Assembly: GCA_025677835.1 (NCBI GenBank)
Contig: JAIXMR010000134.1
Coordinates: 1-64,000 of the forward strand
Direction: 5' to 3'
DNA length: 64,000 nucleotides
Source of the DNA: Sporodiniella umbellata
Lineage: Eukaryota; Mucoromycota; Mucoromycetes; Mucorales; Rhizopodaceae
Below, piece by piece: positions 1 through 11,822 of this stretch. The notes under the pieces are model-generated. The model was not told where the DNA came from and searched no databases. It saw only the letters and a program-made list of their open reading frames with translations. Each line of letters opens with the position of its first letter. The stretch's first letter is position 1. Made by a program: the position numbers and the translations under genes.

Positions 1-559
1 GACGATTTGGAAATACTATAAACTTATCTTTTGAAAAAAAAAATCGGAACTTGAAAACCGTTGGTTACCATCAGTCCGAGCCGTTCTCAGTTTTTTTTTT
101 TTTTTTTTTTTGGTCTTTTGCTGTTTATTACAAACTCTCTTTTCAACGTGAGATGGTAATCTATCGAGATGCATCACTCAACAAAACCAATGGGCTTTTA
201 TTTCTAAAATAAATGTTGATTTAGGGGTCTATAGACAAAATTTTTGGAGGCTGCGCTTGTATCGCTGCTGCTTTTGTATTCATCTACTATACCACTTGGG
301 CCTTAATTACGGTATTTTTTTTTTTTTTTTTTTTTTTTAACACTAGAGTTTATTTTAACCCTCTTACTTTTTTTTCACTTACATAGCCTTTTCTTGAAGA
401 ATCCAACGCGCTTTTGAGCTATTTCCCACCACACCATTGGGCTATTTATTTGCCTGCTTCTATATTATTTTTAGCTCTGTCGCTTATAACTTTATTTTTT
501 ATTAAAACCACTCAAAAAAAGGCAAAGTCGAAATAAAGCGTTTGCTTTTGTCAAAAGAT
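1..559. other. Intergenic, no gene seen
   Basis: No supported gene. The stretch holds poly-T runs near 90-111 and 316-338 and AT-rich sequence. It is probably the downstream flank of the minus-strand gene that follows. Confidence 0.6.
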
Positions 560-1111
560 TTATTTAATTACTCTGTTTACTTCGTCCTCTCCTTCTCGAC
601 TTCGCAAACTTGCTTTTGCCTGCATTTCTGGGTCACCTACAATATGGCCTACAGCATACGTAAATCTTCCCATCCAACGCTCGTATTCTCCATGAATCCA
701 GCTTGCCTGGCCGTTAGAGATACGACTTTCTGCTTCTTGTATGACGCTATCTGCTTCTGCTTGTGTTTGTTGACCCGACTCACGCCAGCGATCCATCTGT
801 GTCCAAGAGCCGACGGCTTGTTGAACCTGCCCAGCTGTTTTCCAAAACGAACCCTTAAACCGCTGCACTTGAGGATCTTGACTTTCTGCAGAGTACTGGC
901 AATCATTTTTGATGCTAAAGTTTTGGGAGCCGTTATTTGCTGGTGGATTGTTGTATACTTGTGAACCGTTATTGCTTAGGGGACGATCATATCCCTGCAT
1001 GGCTTCTTCATCTATATATATGGCTGTTGCCAAATCACTGCTTTGATTTAGTGAATCACCTTCTGTTAATTTAGGTGTTAACTCTCCTTTTGAAAGTGGC
1101 AGTTCAGACAT
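560..1111 (-). CDS. CsbD-like small hydrophilic protein
   Basis: Single-exon gene, 183 aa if it starts at the ATG at 1111. An in-frame ATG further upstream (1177) would add a tract of phenylalanines encoded by a poly-A run, so the downstream start is preferred. The C-terminal half carries two degenerate units resembling the CsbD fold found in bacterial stress proteins and in fungal mismatch/cruciform-DNA-binding Hmp1-type proteins: one around residues 83-120 (KGSFWKTAGQVQQAVG) and one around 138-175 (ERWMGRFTYAVGHIVGDPEMQAKA). The N-terminal half is polar and probably disordered. No membrane segment or signal peptide is visible. The family assignment rests on the spacing of the G-x-V repeats and is moderate; the cellular role is not known from sequence. 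Confidence 0.6.
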   Translation of the reverse strand: MSELPLSKGELTPKLTEGDSLNQSSDLATAIYIDEEAMQGYDRPLSNNGSQVYNNPPANNGSQNFSIKNDCQYSAESQDPQVQRFKGSFWKTAGQVQQAVGSWTQMDRWRESGQQTQAEADSVIQEAESRISNGQASWIHGEYERWMGRFTYAVGHIVGDPEMQAKASLRSREGEDEVNRVIK

Positions 1112-3745
1112 TAGAGATAATAGGAATCTAAAAGTGGGACAAAAAAAAAAAAAAGCAATTCCTTTTTGTTTTTTCATTCCTATATGCCATCAATTCAATC
1201 ACCGCTATGAAACCTATTGTCAAAACGACTTGGTTGCTTCTCCACAACCCCATGCAGCAAAAATACAGGATAGAAGCCTTTTTGATTAACCATGCGTCAT
1301 TTCCTCTCTTGCTAATATTGGTTTTTTCTACCCACTATTACTAGTTTTTTTCAAAGAAAAGAGAACTGACGTAATAAGTCCATGTTATAGCATCCGAAAC
1401 AATTGGTTAATCACAAGCTTCTCTTTTTGGTAAAGTATTTTGGCGTATTCATTCTAATTAGCGAATTGTAGCCATAAACTATCAGGTCTATCGGATAGGA
1501 AAAAACGCTTGCCAAACCAATGAAAAAAGAAATGGAGTAATCTTGTTTCTTTGAACGAATCTGAATTTTATGCAGGTATAGCCAATCAAGTGTTTTTATT
1601 TATAAAGAATATTATGAGCATACTAGATGGCATCTCTTGAAAAAAAAAAAAAGAGTGGTAGTAGCATCAGTAATTCAAATAAAATGCGTGTTGGTTTTTT
1701 TTGAATTTCTACTTATGATTCAAAAGAGAGAGAGAGAGATGGGTTATACTCACATTTACAAATAATATACACGTAGATCAAAATAGTCTGCTAACCACTT
1801 CAAAAGGCCTTTTGGGTGCGTTCAAAGTACCTCCGTTTTTTTTTTTTTTTGGATGTAAATTTTGAAATGATAGGTAGTTATAGATGCTACTTTTATTGTA
1901 TGACCCTACTTGCTCGTTATTAGGACGAGAAAAAAAAATTTACTTGATAGTCTCTTTTGTTTGAAACAAACCAATTTTAGCAGGCTTTAATATATAAAAG
2001 TGTATTTGAAAAAATTTGCTACTCAAAAAAATGTACGTCAAAGAAAAAATTGAGCTTAGATTGGACAAAGTATTTACTATAAACAAAAAACAGAAAACAA
2101 AAAAAAAAAGCGCATGGAACCCATCAACAAAGCTATAATACGTTCTTCCATCCAACGCTGTCTTGAAAAAAAAAAGAAAAAAAGCTCCTAAAAATGCGAT
2201 ATAAAATGACCGACTTTTTGCAAAAATATTAGGCAGACTTTTAGTATACTGTGTTTGAGGGAAAATGATATTCTCAATGATCTTTTAGAGATTAAAGAAA
2301 TGGCGATACCCAAAGGAAAGCTTGCATAGCTTAACTTGAAAATATCATTGGCAACTGTTTTTTTTTTTTTTTTTTTTTTTGAGTTTAAATAATTGTATGA
2401 GCTTCACTTTCCTGTAAAGATCTCTTTCGTGACGGGGTTGTTCTTGTTGAGCAAAACAGATATAGTCAAATCTCTAGAAGCCCCTTAAGCTTCTCAAGAA
2501 AACCAAAATATGTCTGATTCTTATAAATAGTAAACGGTTGTAAGAGTGTACTTTCTATAACTTTTTTTCATAATACAACTCTATTAAAAAAAAAAGTGTG
2601 TGTTCATTTTACTGACGAGGTGACTTGTAGTCTAGAAGAAAGACAGTAAAAAAGCTCCAAACCATACTATGCCTTGAGAAGCACTGATGTTTTTATAGAG
2701 TGTTGGTATTGCGTTACTGTATTCTTGAAAGCCGAGAATACAGTATGTTTTTATAGCTGTATGAATTTGGCAACTATTACAGTGAAATTATATTTAAAGA
2801 TATGTATCATTTCTAAATCGGTTACTTATTGGAGCACAATCTTTTATTGTGGTGTCAAAAAGATGTGCAATAATTTGTTTATCTTGTATATTGTGTTTGA
2901 ACTCTTGGGGGGGTTTTGCCGCTTTGGTTAATTTCTATACATGCAAACAAAATACGTAAATATATATATACACCATTTACGATTCTTTAAAGTACAAAGA
3001 AAAACCTATTTATACTACGTGTTTACTATCCGCTTTGTTTCTACTATATAGACCTAGTACTAAAACAGCTTTAGTAACCTAAAAAAAGCAAAAAGGCTTT
3101 TTGTGATACTGCTTTGAAATAAAGCATCGTCATGGCTGTTCCTTTTTTAAGGGACATCTGCTCAAAAGGGTGCGCGTTGTTGTGGTCTTTTCTTTTTTGA
3201 ATCCGAGTCGTTTTAATTGATGTGATCAAGTGTGTATTAGGACAAGGCCATAAAATATAGCACCACATATAGACAGTGGGAACTCATGAACTGTTTTTTT
3301 TTTTTTTTTTTTTTTTTGGTTGATGTTAATTTAAAGCTCTATGTAGAGTTTGCATTAACAGAAAAACAGGTCTAGAAAATACTCTTTTAGCCATTGTACG
3401 GATCGTTATTACAGTAAAGTGCTATGAGAGTCAACAATGTTGTATTTGTTTTGGGGACAGGCATCTTTTAGGAAAGACCAGAGACAATTTTACTAGGCTC
3501 ATGAAAAGATGTTAAAGATACAACTATATGTATGTACATATATATATATATATATCTCATCCAACAAAAGAGGGGGATATCAACCAACTACAAAGCACAG
3601 TGCATGTTTTACTAAATAAGGGAATGGGCCAGCTAACGAAATGTTATTTTTGTTTGTTTTCAAACCAATGAGTCGGATCTAAACGGAAGGAAGAATGACA
3701 GCGACTATAGTAAACTGACCGCTCTAGCGTTCTCTTTTTTTTTTT
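1112..3745. other. AT-rich intergenic stretch
   Basis: About 2.6 kb in which no gene could be supported on either strand. It contains poly-T runs (near 1838, 2361, 3296), a GA tract (1727) and a TA tract (3538-3554). Short open frames here have no recognisable domains and are broken by homopolymers. Confidence 0.5.
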
Positions 3746-4110
3746 TTAGAAAGTTTTATTCAGTTTGACTCTTACAAAAAATAAAATAAGAAAAGCGTGA
3801 CATAGACAAAGATAGAGAAGCAAAAAGCCACACTCAAAGAGGGATATAGTGCAAGGAATGTTTAGGGCGTAGTCTTTGGAGAGTAATAGGGGTGTGTGTA
3901 TGTTTAGATCATCGAAGATGGGTGCATAAGATTCAGAATTTTTTTTATAGAGTGTTTTGTAACCGTACAATGACACTATTTGTTTCTGAACTGCGTCAAA
4001 TAAAGAAGAAATAGGGCCAACCAGAGAAATCCAATCACTGAAAAAAAAAAAAAAGAGAGAGAGAGAGAGCGTGTGTACGTGTTTATCGTTGTTGCATCGA
4101 TCACGCACAT
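3746..4110 (-). CDS. Possible small two-exon membrane protein
   Basis: Tentative gene. An ATG at 4110 opens a short first exon that reaches a GTACAC donor next to a CT-rich, poly-T intron ending in CAG; splicing there keeps the frame and gives about 110 aa. The product would start MCVIDATTINT, have a mixed middle, and end in a strongly hydrophobic stretch (about residues 80-105) followed by a few basic residues, as in a tail-anchored membrane protein. No family is recognised. The intron style (poly-pyrimidine run directly before CAG) matches confirmed genes in the window, but with no homology this may be a chance ORF. Confidence 0.28.
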
Positions 4111-4353
4111 CGATGCGTCGAAAGAATTCGAAAATGGTATAGGTTTCTATGCATGTAGAGTGCTTTTAAAAACCAAACTACAATAAATATTGAACTAATC
4201 TGTTAAAGGCCATTCAGCCCTAGACTAGTTGAAAACATAACCTGCCTCAAAAAAGAAGGGATAAACTTTGATCAACAAAGCTTGCGGTGGAATTTGATTC
4301 TAAAAAAAGAAAATCATTCTGTTTCAATCAAACCTCTCTTTATTTATTCTTGC

Positions 4354-4387
<34 letters not shown>

Positions 4388-4613
4388 ACTCTCACATAAA
4401 GCGGGCTGATAATCACTCTTTTGCAAATACATCAAGAATTCTTTAAAGTGTTCTATATGAGTGTCCGGACGACAAAAAAAAAAAAAAAAAAAAAAAACCA
4501 GATGGAAGTGAAGAGTGTTCCAAGAGCTATTCAGCAGTCACGTGACTAACACTGTATATTCCTTGTCTAGAGTGTCCCAAGCTTCTTTTATTTTTTTTTC
4601 GTCTTGTTTCACC

Positions 4614-6368
4614 ATGTATCGAAGAAGAAAGGCAAAAACCGTAGAAAAACCAGAGATTCCCGATAATTTGGATGATTTTGGTTATGTCATTAAAGAAAAT
4701 GGCCAGATTCGAAGCAAAACGCAAGGTTAAATTTGTTACAAGAACGCGTTATTTGTTTTTGTTACTATTGTTGTTGAACTAAAAAAAAAAAAAAAAAAAA
4801 AAAAAAAACAAAAAAAAAAAAAAAAAAGAATAGATGAACCCTATATCTTTGATTATTTGCCAAAGGATAGAAGATATAATGAGGCGCGTTATAAGGCTTT
4901 CATAGGTAAGTTGAACAATCAAAGTGAAATGATACTCAAAGTTCTTTTTTCAAAAAAAAAAAAAAAAACACACACAAACACAGAACTTTTGGAAGAAGAG
5001 CTTGAAAGAAGACTTGTGCAAGCACCGTTTCACTTTGAAAAAAAGACGATTCCTTTAGAAGCGGATCCTACACGCGATCCTCATTCCTATATTTATATGA
5101 CGTAAGCAACCGAAAAAGAGAAGCGCGTACGTGTTGAACTGATGTGTAGAAAAGACCGAATGCGATGACGACAAGCGATAAATTGATTGTGTTTATTCCT
5201 GGCAGCCATACAAGGTTTGTTTGTTACAGGGGGAGAGCACTGTATTGACAGATGGTAGTATTGGAGAATGGAGCAAGCGAGTGTTGTGTGATGATAATAT
5301 CAATGTAAGCAAAAGCGTAGGAGAACGAATGTCTTATGAAAAAGGCATACTAGACTGGCTCGATGATGGATGCTACACGTCGCGTTCAAGAGAAAGGATA
5401 TGAAGTCATGATTCTTAATCCAAATGCAAACCATTGGTACAACAACAAAGCTTGGGTAAATGCGCATTTTGAGTTTGTTACGAAAAACATATGGAAATGT
5501 GTTTTTGATCGGTTTAAATTATGCAGGATACTCTAGAACCCCATGTTATTCATCCTACATTGGTACCTGGTAAGAAAGACGTCCAAGCAGAATTTTTGGT
5601 GTGTTTAGTCTTTTTAATTTGCCTTTTTTTTTTTTTTTTTTTCTTTGAGGTGACAGGTAGCGAACTCCCTGAAAATCACTGTGACTATGTGTTTGAGCAC
5701 TTTATAACGTAGAAATAGGATAGGAAAAAAGTCATCACTTTGCTTATTTACCTTTGTAGTCGGGCAAAAGCAGAGAAAATAGCGGTTCTGGCCAGCGGTT
5801 GGGGAGGATTTTTGTTTGCACAATCGTTTGACATCTACTGTAAAATAGAAAGGGCAAGGGGACACGTTGGCTAACGATTCTGTATTTAGTTGACGTTCTC
5901 AAAGACCGTGTCAAGTGTGCGGCCATGTCGAACAGTGTTCATACGATAGACTCTATGAAAAAAGAAGGCGTACGCTCATGGTTTTATTCAGTAAGAAAGA
6001 AAAAAAAAAAAAAAACAAGAGAGCAACAGATGTTGAGCGTATTCCTATTTGCGGTTGTTTTAGAATTGCATAAATTGGCAGGTGAGTCAGCAAGAGAAAG
6101 GTGACAAGATTATTGAGCCTCGCTTGGGATGTACCTGTATTTCATCCAGTAAGAGCCAGATAAAGAGGGGCGACTGATTTACTCATTTTTATACGGGATA
6201 GATTTAGAGATTGCGGATTTTACGTTAACAGAATGTATGCAAGAGATGATGGATTTTGTCTTTGTCAAGATGGGGGATATCGAGCGTGAAGAGACAGAAG
6301 AGATTGCAAAAGAAGCTGACATTTTGAAAGACATGGAAGAACATTTGGATATGAACAGCATCGAATAA
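4614..6368 (+). CDS. ARB2A: ARB2A/FAM172-type alpha/beta-hydrolase-fold protein
   Basis: Twelve short exons reconstruct a 345-aa protein of the FAM172/Arb2 family: 4614-4725, 4834-4905, 4984-5101, 5155-5214, 5259-5304, 5354-5455, 5527-5569, 5657-5708, 5760-5839, 5890-5990, 6064-6148, 6202-6368. Family landmarks in order are FGYVIKENGQIRSKTQ near the start, GEPYIFDYL-type continuation, a beta strand then PGSH, GEWSKRVL, YEVMILNPNANHW, YVFEHF, and ASGWGGFLFAQ where the nucleophile elbow lies. FAM172A has HSYGG at that place; here it is SGWGG, so a serine is still present but shifted. In Schizosaccharomyces pombe Arb2 works with Argonaute in heterochromatin silencing, and in vertebrates ARB2A influences Ago2-linked splicing; a role here is inferred from family only. 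Introns are 44-108 nt and several contain long poly-A runs. Confidence 0.88.
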
Positions 6369-7151
6369 GGGCCCATAACTCCTTACATTACAACATTTAA
6401 TTCTTTTTTGTCTATCTCCAAGGCTTGCATCATCCTGCAGAATAAATTTTTTTTTATATTTCTTTATTCATCCTTGGTGAAAATTCTTAGTCACTTTATC
6501 ATTAGACTTTTCCCCTCTTCTGTAACTGTCTCTCTTCCATTTCCCCCCCTCCCCTCTTTCATCCCCTTGTTTTCCACAAAAAAAAAAAAGAGAATGTAGA
6601 GTAAAAACCCAAAATAATAAAGATAGCCAAAAAAGATGGAAAAAACTATGCATTGCATCGCATTGCATTTTTGCAAAAAAAGAAAAAAAAAAAAAAAAAA
6701 AAAAAATATTTAAACAAGAGGCCATCACAAGGCTTTACTTGAAGATAAATCATTTACAGAATAACATTCGGATTATGAATCCGCTTTTTTTTTTTTTCAT
6801 TTTTTAACAAAACCTTTTTTTGTCTTCAATATATGCAGGTAATGCCGTTGCAGTAAACTGACAATCAATTAAAGCATAGATGCAAATAAATATATACTGT
6901 AAAAGGCTCATTTAAGTTTTCTTTTTCTTTTGATTTTCTTTTGTTTTGTTTTTATTCATTTTTTCTTTTTTTTTTCTTTTTTTTTTTTACTTGAAAAACA
7001 AAAATAGCAGCCAAAAAAAAAAAAAAAAAGAACTCTCCCTACTACTGCACTCTTGTTTTTTTTTTTTTTTTGATATTTTTCAGTTTCTAAAGTTTTTGTT
7101 TTTTCGTTTTTTCTTCTTGTTATTATTACAAAGAAATAGTTTGAGCCAAAG
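6369..7151. other. Intergenic with homopolymer runs
   Basis: No gene supported. It holds several poly-T and poly-A runs (6585, 6675-6706, 6784-6799, 7012-7029, 7057-7071). The last 200 bases before the APSES gene are T-rich, as expected of a fungal promoter or 5' leader. Confidence 0.5.
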
Positions 7152-7807
7152 ATGGAAGATATTTACCAGAACAATTTGTATTCTACCAATGAAAATAGCA
7201 GCCACCACCCGCCTCCTTACGCCTTCTCACCTCGGCACCACGCTCACCCGCAACAGCCCTCGTCATCCTCGTCTCATGCAGCGAGCTCAGAGGCATACAG
7301 CTCGTTCCGCTCTTTTTCAGAGAGTCCCCGTACGTACTACCCACATTACCCGGCGGAAGATCATAACGAGAGCCATACTACTTCCCCTCTAGGCTGGTCT
7401 AATCAAGGCAGCAATACACTCTCCTGGAACTCTAGCAGCCTGCCTCCTCCTGCCCCTACCCATATCGGATACCATAACTATAACGCAAGCTTTAACCCTA
7501 CCACCCCGCAAAGACCCAAATTGACTACCACTGTCTGGGAAGACGAAGGAACCATTTGCTATCAAGTCGACGCCAAAAGCGTATGTGTCGCTCGTCGTCA
7601 AGGTACACTCTCCTTCTCCCTTATTTCTATTCACACTTGTTAGATAACGACATGATCAATGGCACCAAGTTGCTGAACGTCGTAGGCATGTCTCGCGGCA
7701 AACGGGATGGCATCCTCAAGAATGAAAAAGGCCGTGTTGTCGTTAAAGTAGGCGCTATGCATCTCAAGGGCGTTTGGTAAGTTTTCTTTATTATTATTAT
7801 TTATTTT

Positions 7808-7851
<44 letters not shown>

Positions 7852-8705
7852 TTTTTTGGGTATAAACAAATAACAATAAAATCTAATATTTAATAACAAA
7901 AATTGCTTTTTAGGATCACATTCAATCGAGCCAAAGATTTAGCCACAAAGTTTAAAATATTTGATATTCTTTATCCCCTGTTTGTTGAGAACCCTTCCAT
8001 CTTTTTGACCATGCCACCCCCCGCAGCCGGCCACTCTGCTAGCCATAGCAACGCCAGCAATTTGCCGTACATGTTGCCTTCCAAAGGCTATTATAAAAAC
8101 GAATACCCAACGAGTCAGCCATGGGGCAAACAACCTTCTTTGCCTAGCCTAAATCAAGAACGTAAGCGGTCGGTTTATTTATTTATTTATTTATTTTTTT
8201 TCTTTCGATAGTCTCTATCCGTACACAGCCCACGACACAAACCAACCTGAGTGCTCCTCTGCTTGGTTCAGAAGCCAATCAGGGCAACAGTACGTCAGAA
8301 AACGAGCTGTACATGATCCATTCTCCTTGTGAATTCCGTCTGAATCGGGCTTCGGGTCCTCCACCTCCTCCCTATTCCACTTACCCTTTTGAACAGCAAC
8401 AGCTTTCGTATCGGCCCAAGCCTAGGGTGGAAAGGGGGGAAGAAGAGGGCAACAAGCAGATCAGCTTCCCTTCCAGTCCACCACCCGACATGAAGTTTGG
8501 TGAGTTTTCATCGGCCTCTTCCTCTGCCACGGACATGAACAAGTTTGGCACGGCTTCCTCTTCCTCTTCTTCCACCTCCCATCTTCCTCTGCTCGAAGAT
8601 CCAGACAAGGACATCAGCTTTCAGAAGGGAAGAAAACGTATGTTGGACATGACCCATCTACAAAACAAACGCATCAAAGACAAAGATTTTATTCAGACAC
8701 CCTAA
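7152..8705 (+). CDS. APSES-domain transcription factor (StuA/Efg1-like)
   Basis: Four exons (7152-7602, 7644-7776, 7914-8161, 8212-8705) give 441 aa. Residues about 1-120 are low-complexity, rich in H, P, S and Y. The APSES/KilA-N DNA-binding domain follows at about 123-225: [25 protein letters not shown], then [28 protein letters not shown], and [20 protein letters not shown] with [10 protein letters not shown] closing it. These are the canonical Efg1/StuA/Phd1 landmarks. The C-terminal half is low-complexity and ends with a basic stretch (GRKRM). Members control hyphal growth, sporulation and developmental switching in fungi. Intron 2 contains a run of about 39 A directly followed by 10 T. 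The DNA-binding domain is interrupted by two introns, both in frame. Confidence 0.95.
7809..7857. repeat. Long poly-A then poly-T tract in an intron
   Basis: About 39 consecutive A followed by about 10 T inside intron 2 of the APSES gene. It is among the longest homopolymers of the window and is likely to vary in length between isolates or assemblies. Confidence 0.9.
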
Positions 8706-8781
8706 AAAAAAAAAAAATAATAATCTTATTCATCATTCCTCTCCCTTTTTAGTCTCTTATAAAGGATTTCATTCCATACCC

Positions 8782-8782
<1 letters not shown>

Positions 8783-8828
<46 letters not shown>

Positions 8829-8837
8829 ATACACACT
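8783..8837. repeat. (CA)n microsatellite
   Basis: Imperfect CA/TACA repeat just downstream of the APSES gene, with an uninterrupted AC core at about 8795-8822. Confidence 0.95.
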
Positions 8838-8958
8838 TATGTATATATCTATACACACTCAAACACATACCATCCATTCACCACGTACACCTATTTTTTT
8901 TTTTTTTATATTATTTTATTCTTCTTATTATTTTTTTTGAAAAGAGAATAAAAAGTGG

Positions 8959-9739
8959 TTAAATGGCGTTATAACCTTCTGGTTCTGAATCAAAGCGTAA
9001 TACGCCTCGTAAGAGAGCGATGGAGGCCAAAAAGAAACAGGCAAAGGCCATACCGATCATGGGCATTCCGGGGCCTTGAGAAGCGGTGAGATGAGGGTAG
9101 GTTAGGTTGAGTTGTTCTATTGCGTTTTGGTACATGACAGAGGATAAAGCGATCAGGAGAAGACCAAAGACGGTGGAGGCAGCAGCAAGAAAGCCTCGGG
9201 TATAATGTTCGTCGAGATAGTTTTGTGGTTTATAGACACGATAGGCACCCAAGGCAAGCAAGAGACTGCTGGAGAGCAGACACATGACAGCGGCTGGATA
9301 GATACGTGGATTGTGCGGGGGATTGGGAGCGGATCCTGGATTCAATGCATTGTCTTGGCTCACTGGCTCTTTGAAAAGCTCAGGATGAGTACTGTTCAAC
9401 TGATCGCTGATCGCTACATCTAATGTAACAACTTTAGTAGGCACGCTTTGGCTTTCTTTCTCTCTTTTTTTTTTTTTTTTTTTGTTTACCTAACGGTACC
9501 ACAAGTAGCTCACTTCCTCTGTCACACACCGTCGAACCTTTCTCATCCACACAATAACCAACCCAGCCGTAATACGCTGTCAGATTGCCACTTTCATCCG
9601 CCACTTTGGCAAAATACAGTTCTTTGGCTCCACTCGTCTGGCATCCAATCAAACACAACAGCGTCAACAGGAATCCTGTAAGACCAAACAAAAGCCCTGT
9701 TTTATCGTAGGGTTCTTTTTTGAATCGAAATCCTTTCAT
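8959..9739 (-). CDS. Fig1/claudin-like four-TM membrane protein
   Basis: Two exons (9490-9739 and 8959-9431, minus strand) give 240 aa. The intron contains a long poly-A run on the coding strand and has GTAAAC/AAAG borders. The product has a hydrophobic segment at about 15-35, then an extracellular loop with GWVGYCVDEKGSTVC, matching the G-phi-phi-G-x-C...C motif shared by fungal Fig1 and SUR7/claudin-like proteins, followed by three hydrophobic segments (about 135-155, 170-190, 212-232). Fig1 proteins act in calcium entry and membrane fusion during mating in yeasts. The assignment to Fig1 rather than SUR7/PalI is probable, not certain. The short C-terminal tail is acidic (SEPEG). Confidence 0.75.
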
Positions 9740-9760
9740 TTTCTTTTCGATGGAAATAAA

Positions 9761-9830
9761 TATGTATGTATGTATCTATCTATCTATCTATAGATATGTA
9801 TGTAGATAGATATATCTATCTAAATAACCC
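9761..9830. repeat. (TATG)n/(TATC)n microsatellite
   Basis: Tetranucleotide array of TATG, TATC and GATA units, partly self-complementary, directly upstream of the Fig1-like gene start. Confidence 0.9.
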
Positions 9831-10098
9831 TTGGTATGTCAATCAAAAAGATTCTCTCCCCCTCTCTTTTAAAGAAAAAAAAAAAAAAAAAAGAGAGAAA
9901 GAAAAAAAAAAAAAAAAAAAGAAAGCCTGAGCAATGTCCTCCAATGAGTTCGAATTCCGTCAGTTTCTAGCCCCGATAGCCCGCGTAACACCGATTCATC
10001 TTGATAACCATTCGAATCCACACCCAAGGCAACAGTAGTTTTAGGAGGGTTTTATTTAGAATGATAAAAAAAAAAAGGGGGAGGGGGGGTAAATAGGG

Positions 10099-11193
10099 TT
10101 AGTGGGCTTGCTCAGTCGAAAGGTATTGGTTGATATAGAGATAGGTTTCCTGTAAGGATTCCATCGGGTGTTTGCGTACGCAGTCGATTTCGTCGCAAGT
10201 CAAAGTCTCTAGTTCGGTTAAGGCGAGTTCTGGAAAATCATCGAGTACAACATCGCAGTACTTTACACCCAACAGACGAAGATACAGACAGTGATGTATC
10301 AGAGAACGAAGGCCTGTGCCAGTCACCTGGGTGCAGAACGAAACGTCCAGATGGTGAAGGTCAGGCAGGTATTGGCTGATGACACTCAGTGTAAGGTCTG
10401 TAATAGCGCATTCCAAAAGAAACAGGTCTTTGAGCTGTCGGTGGCTTTTGATAAACGGAATCATCGCACGGTCGTCAATCACCGTGTTGCCTGTCATGGA
10501 GAAATCCTGAAGATGCACCAGGCCTGCAAGTTGTTCCAAAAACTCTGCTGAAATCATGTCGCAGCACAGCAGGTTGAGATGCGTCAAACCCACCAACGTG
10601 CCCATATCCAGTCCGGTGTCTTGGACCGTCAGCCATTTGCAACCGGCCAGATCCAGTTCTTCCAGTGGCCGGTGAGCCAAGGGCAGCAAGGCCATCGGGC
10701 TCAGGTTGGGACACGACGCTAGCCGGACTTTTTGAAGTGCTAAACAACGTCCCAGGTAATGGGCTGTGCGATACGTTGCAGGCGAACCGGTGATGCTGAA
10801 TTGCTTTAGCTGCCGACAGGCATTCGAAAGTGGTATCAGACTCTGGTCCGTCAATAGCCTGGCCTGTTTGGCTACAAACACCTCCAAATTCGGTATCAAC
10901 GGTAACAGACTCGTCAAATCCTCATCACTCACGCCAATGTCGTAACCCAGTCGAAGCGCTCGAATATACTCCCCGCGTTGATGTTTGGCATGATACAAAC
11001 TCTTGATCAGTTGCTGTAAGCTCTCCAGACTTTCAATAAACGGTTCTCGCCATAATTCTGATATACACGCCGAATGAAGCTCACGATTCACTTGTATACA
11101 CACATATTTCTCTGACTGTTCAAGTCGGCTACATATTAACGTCATAATCTCTCTTGGTAAATCCTCTAAACTTGGCATCTCGCTCTCATTCAC
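10099..11193 (-). CDS. F-box / leucine-rich-repeat protein
   Basis: Single-exon gene, 364 aa. An N-terminal F-box-like segment (LEDLPREIMTLICSRLEQ, then an LWREPF end at about residue 47-52) is followed by degenerate leucine-rich repeats of the cysteine-containing type (LEELDLAGCKWLT, LTHLNLLCCDMIS, LHHLDVSFCTQVTGTGL), typical of substrate receptors of SCF ubiquitin ligases such as Grr1/FBXL proteins. The substrate cannot be told. Either of two close ATGs (11193 or 11178) could start the protein. A second F-box-like gene of similar design lies at 15910-16842. Confidence 0.85.
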   Translation of the reverse strand: MNESEMPSLEDLPREIMTLICSRLEQSEKYVCIQVNRELHSACISELWREPFIESLESLQQLIKSLYHAKHQRGEYIRALRLGYDIGVSDEDLTSLLPLIPNLEVFVAKQARLLTDQSLIPLSNACRQLKQFSITGSPATYRTAHYLGRCLALQKVRLASCPNLSPMALLPLAHRPLEELDLAGCKWLTVQDTGLDMGTLVGLTHLNLLCCDMISAEFLEQLAGLVHLQDFSMTGNTVIDDRAMIPFIKSHRQLKDLFLLECAITDLTLSVISQYLPDLHHLDVSFCTQVTGTGLRSLIHHCLYLRLLGVKYCDVVLDDFPELALTELETLTCDEIDCVRKHPMESLQETYLYINQYLSTEQAH

Positions 11194-11480
11194 TCACTCT
11201 CACTCTCACTCACTCTCTTTCTTTTTTTCCCCTTTATATTTTTTTTTTTTTTTTTTTGCCAGCCAAAAAAAAAAAAAAAAAAAAAAAAAAGAAAGAACCT
11301 ATTTGGCTCTTTGTTTGGCTTTGGCTCCTTTTAGGCTTACGTCAACAGAGCTGCATTGAACCCAACAGACCCTGATTAACTCCTTAGAAAGTGTATGGCC
11401 AACAAGGTGTGTGTCTAAGCAGTCCGGCCCGAACCTTTCTTCAAGCAGTGCTTGCCAAAAAAAAAAAAAATTCAAAATCC

Positions 11481-11512
<32 letters not shown>

Positions 11513-11679
11513 GAAAATCTATCAGAGAGACAAAGAACGAGGGCATAAACCATACTGAACGAATGAGAATATTAAACCTTCTCTTTTTTTTAAACTTTGG
11601 TGAGTGATTCTAACCTTTCCCTTTGAAATGGATTGGATGAATAGACTGGATGGATGAAACATGATAGACAACGATGGAT

Positions 11680-11713
<34 letters not shown>

Positions 11714-11822
11714 AAAAGAGAAAAAAGCCCATGCTTCGTTTCGATCCAGTCTAGATCTCCTCTCTTTTTTGTTTGTTTGTTTGCCGGATGCCATCGACTA
11801 ACTGGCCTAGGTTAGGTAGAAC
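11194..11822. other. Divergent intergenic region between F-box gene and RPL10
   Basis: No gene supported. It contains five homopolymer runs of 13 or more (11239-11258, 11266-11290, 11457-11471, 11481-11509, 11681-11711) and CACTCT repeats just upstream of the F-box gene. It should hold the promoters of the two divergent genes. Confidence 0.55.
11807..11814 (-). promoter_or_regulatory. TAACCTAG element upstream of RPL10
   Basis: The 8-mer TAACCTAG (minus strand) ends 8 bases before the RPL10 start codon. The same 8-mer occurs 10 bases before the RPL15 start codon. It resembles telobox-like elements (AACCCTA) known in ribosomal-protein promoters of other eukaryotes. Function is inferred only. 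Confidence 0.4.

Noticed and set aside
2674..2931. Cysteine-rich 85-codon open frame, possible small secreted protein
   Set aside because: No signal peptide, no regular cysteine spacing, no splice context; looks like chance in AT-rich DNA.
5215..5258. Suspected frameshift or 15-nt mini-intron in the ARB2A-like gene
   Set aside because: Using the acceptor GGTAG at 5258 gives a normal 44-nt intron, keeps the frame and joins PGSHT to SIGEW as in the family, so no anomaly is needed.
8783..9830. Microsatellites as a possible CRISPR-like or regulatory array
   Set aside because: They are simple two- and four-base repeats without spacers; ordinary fungal microsatellites.
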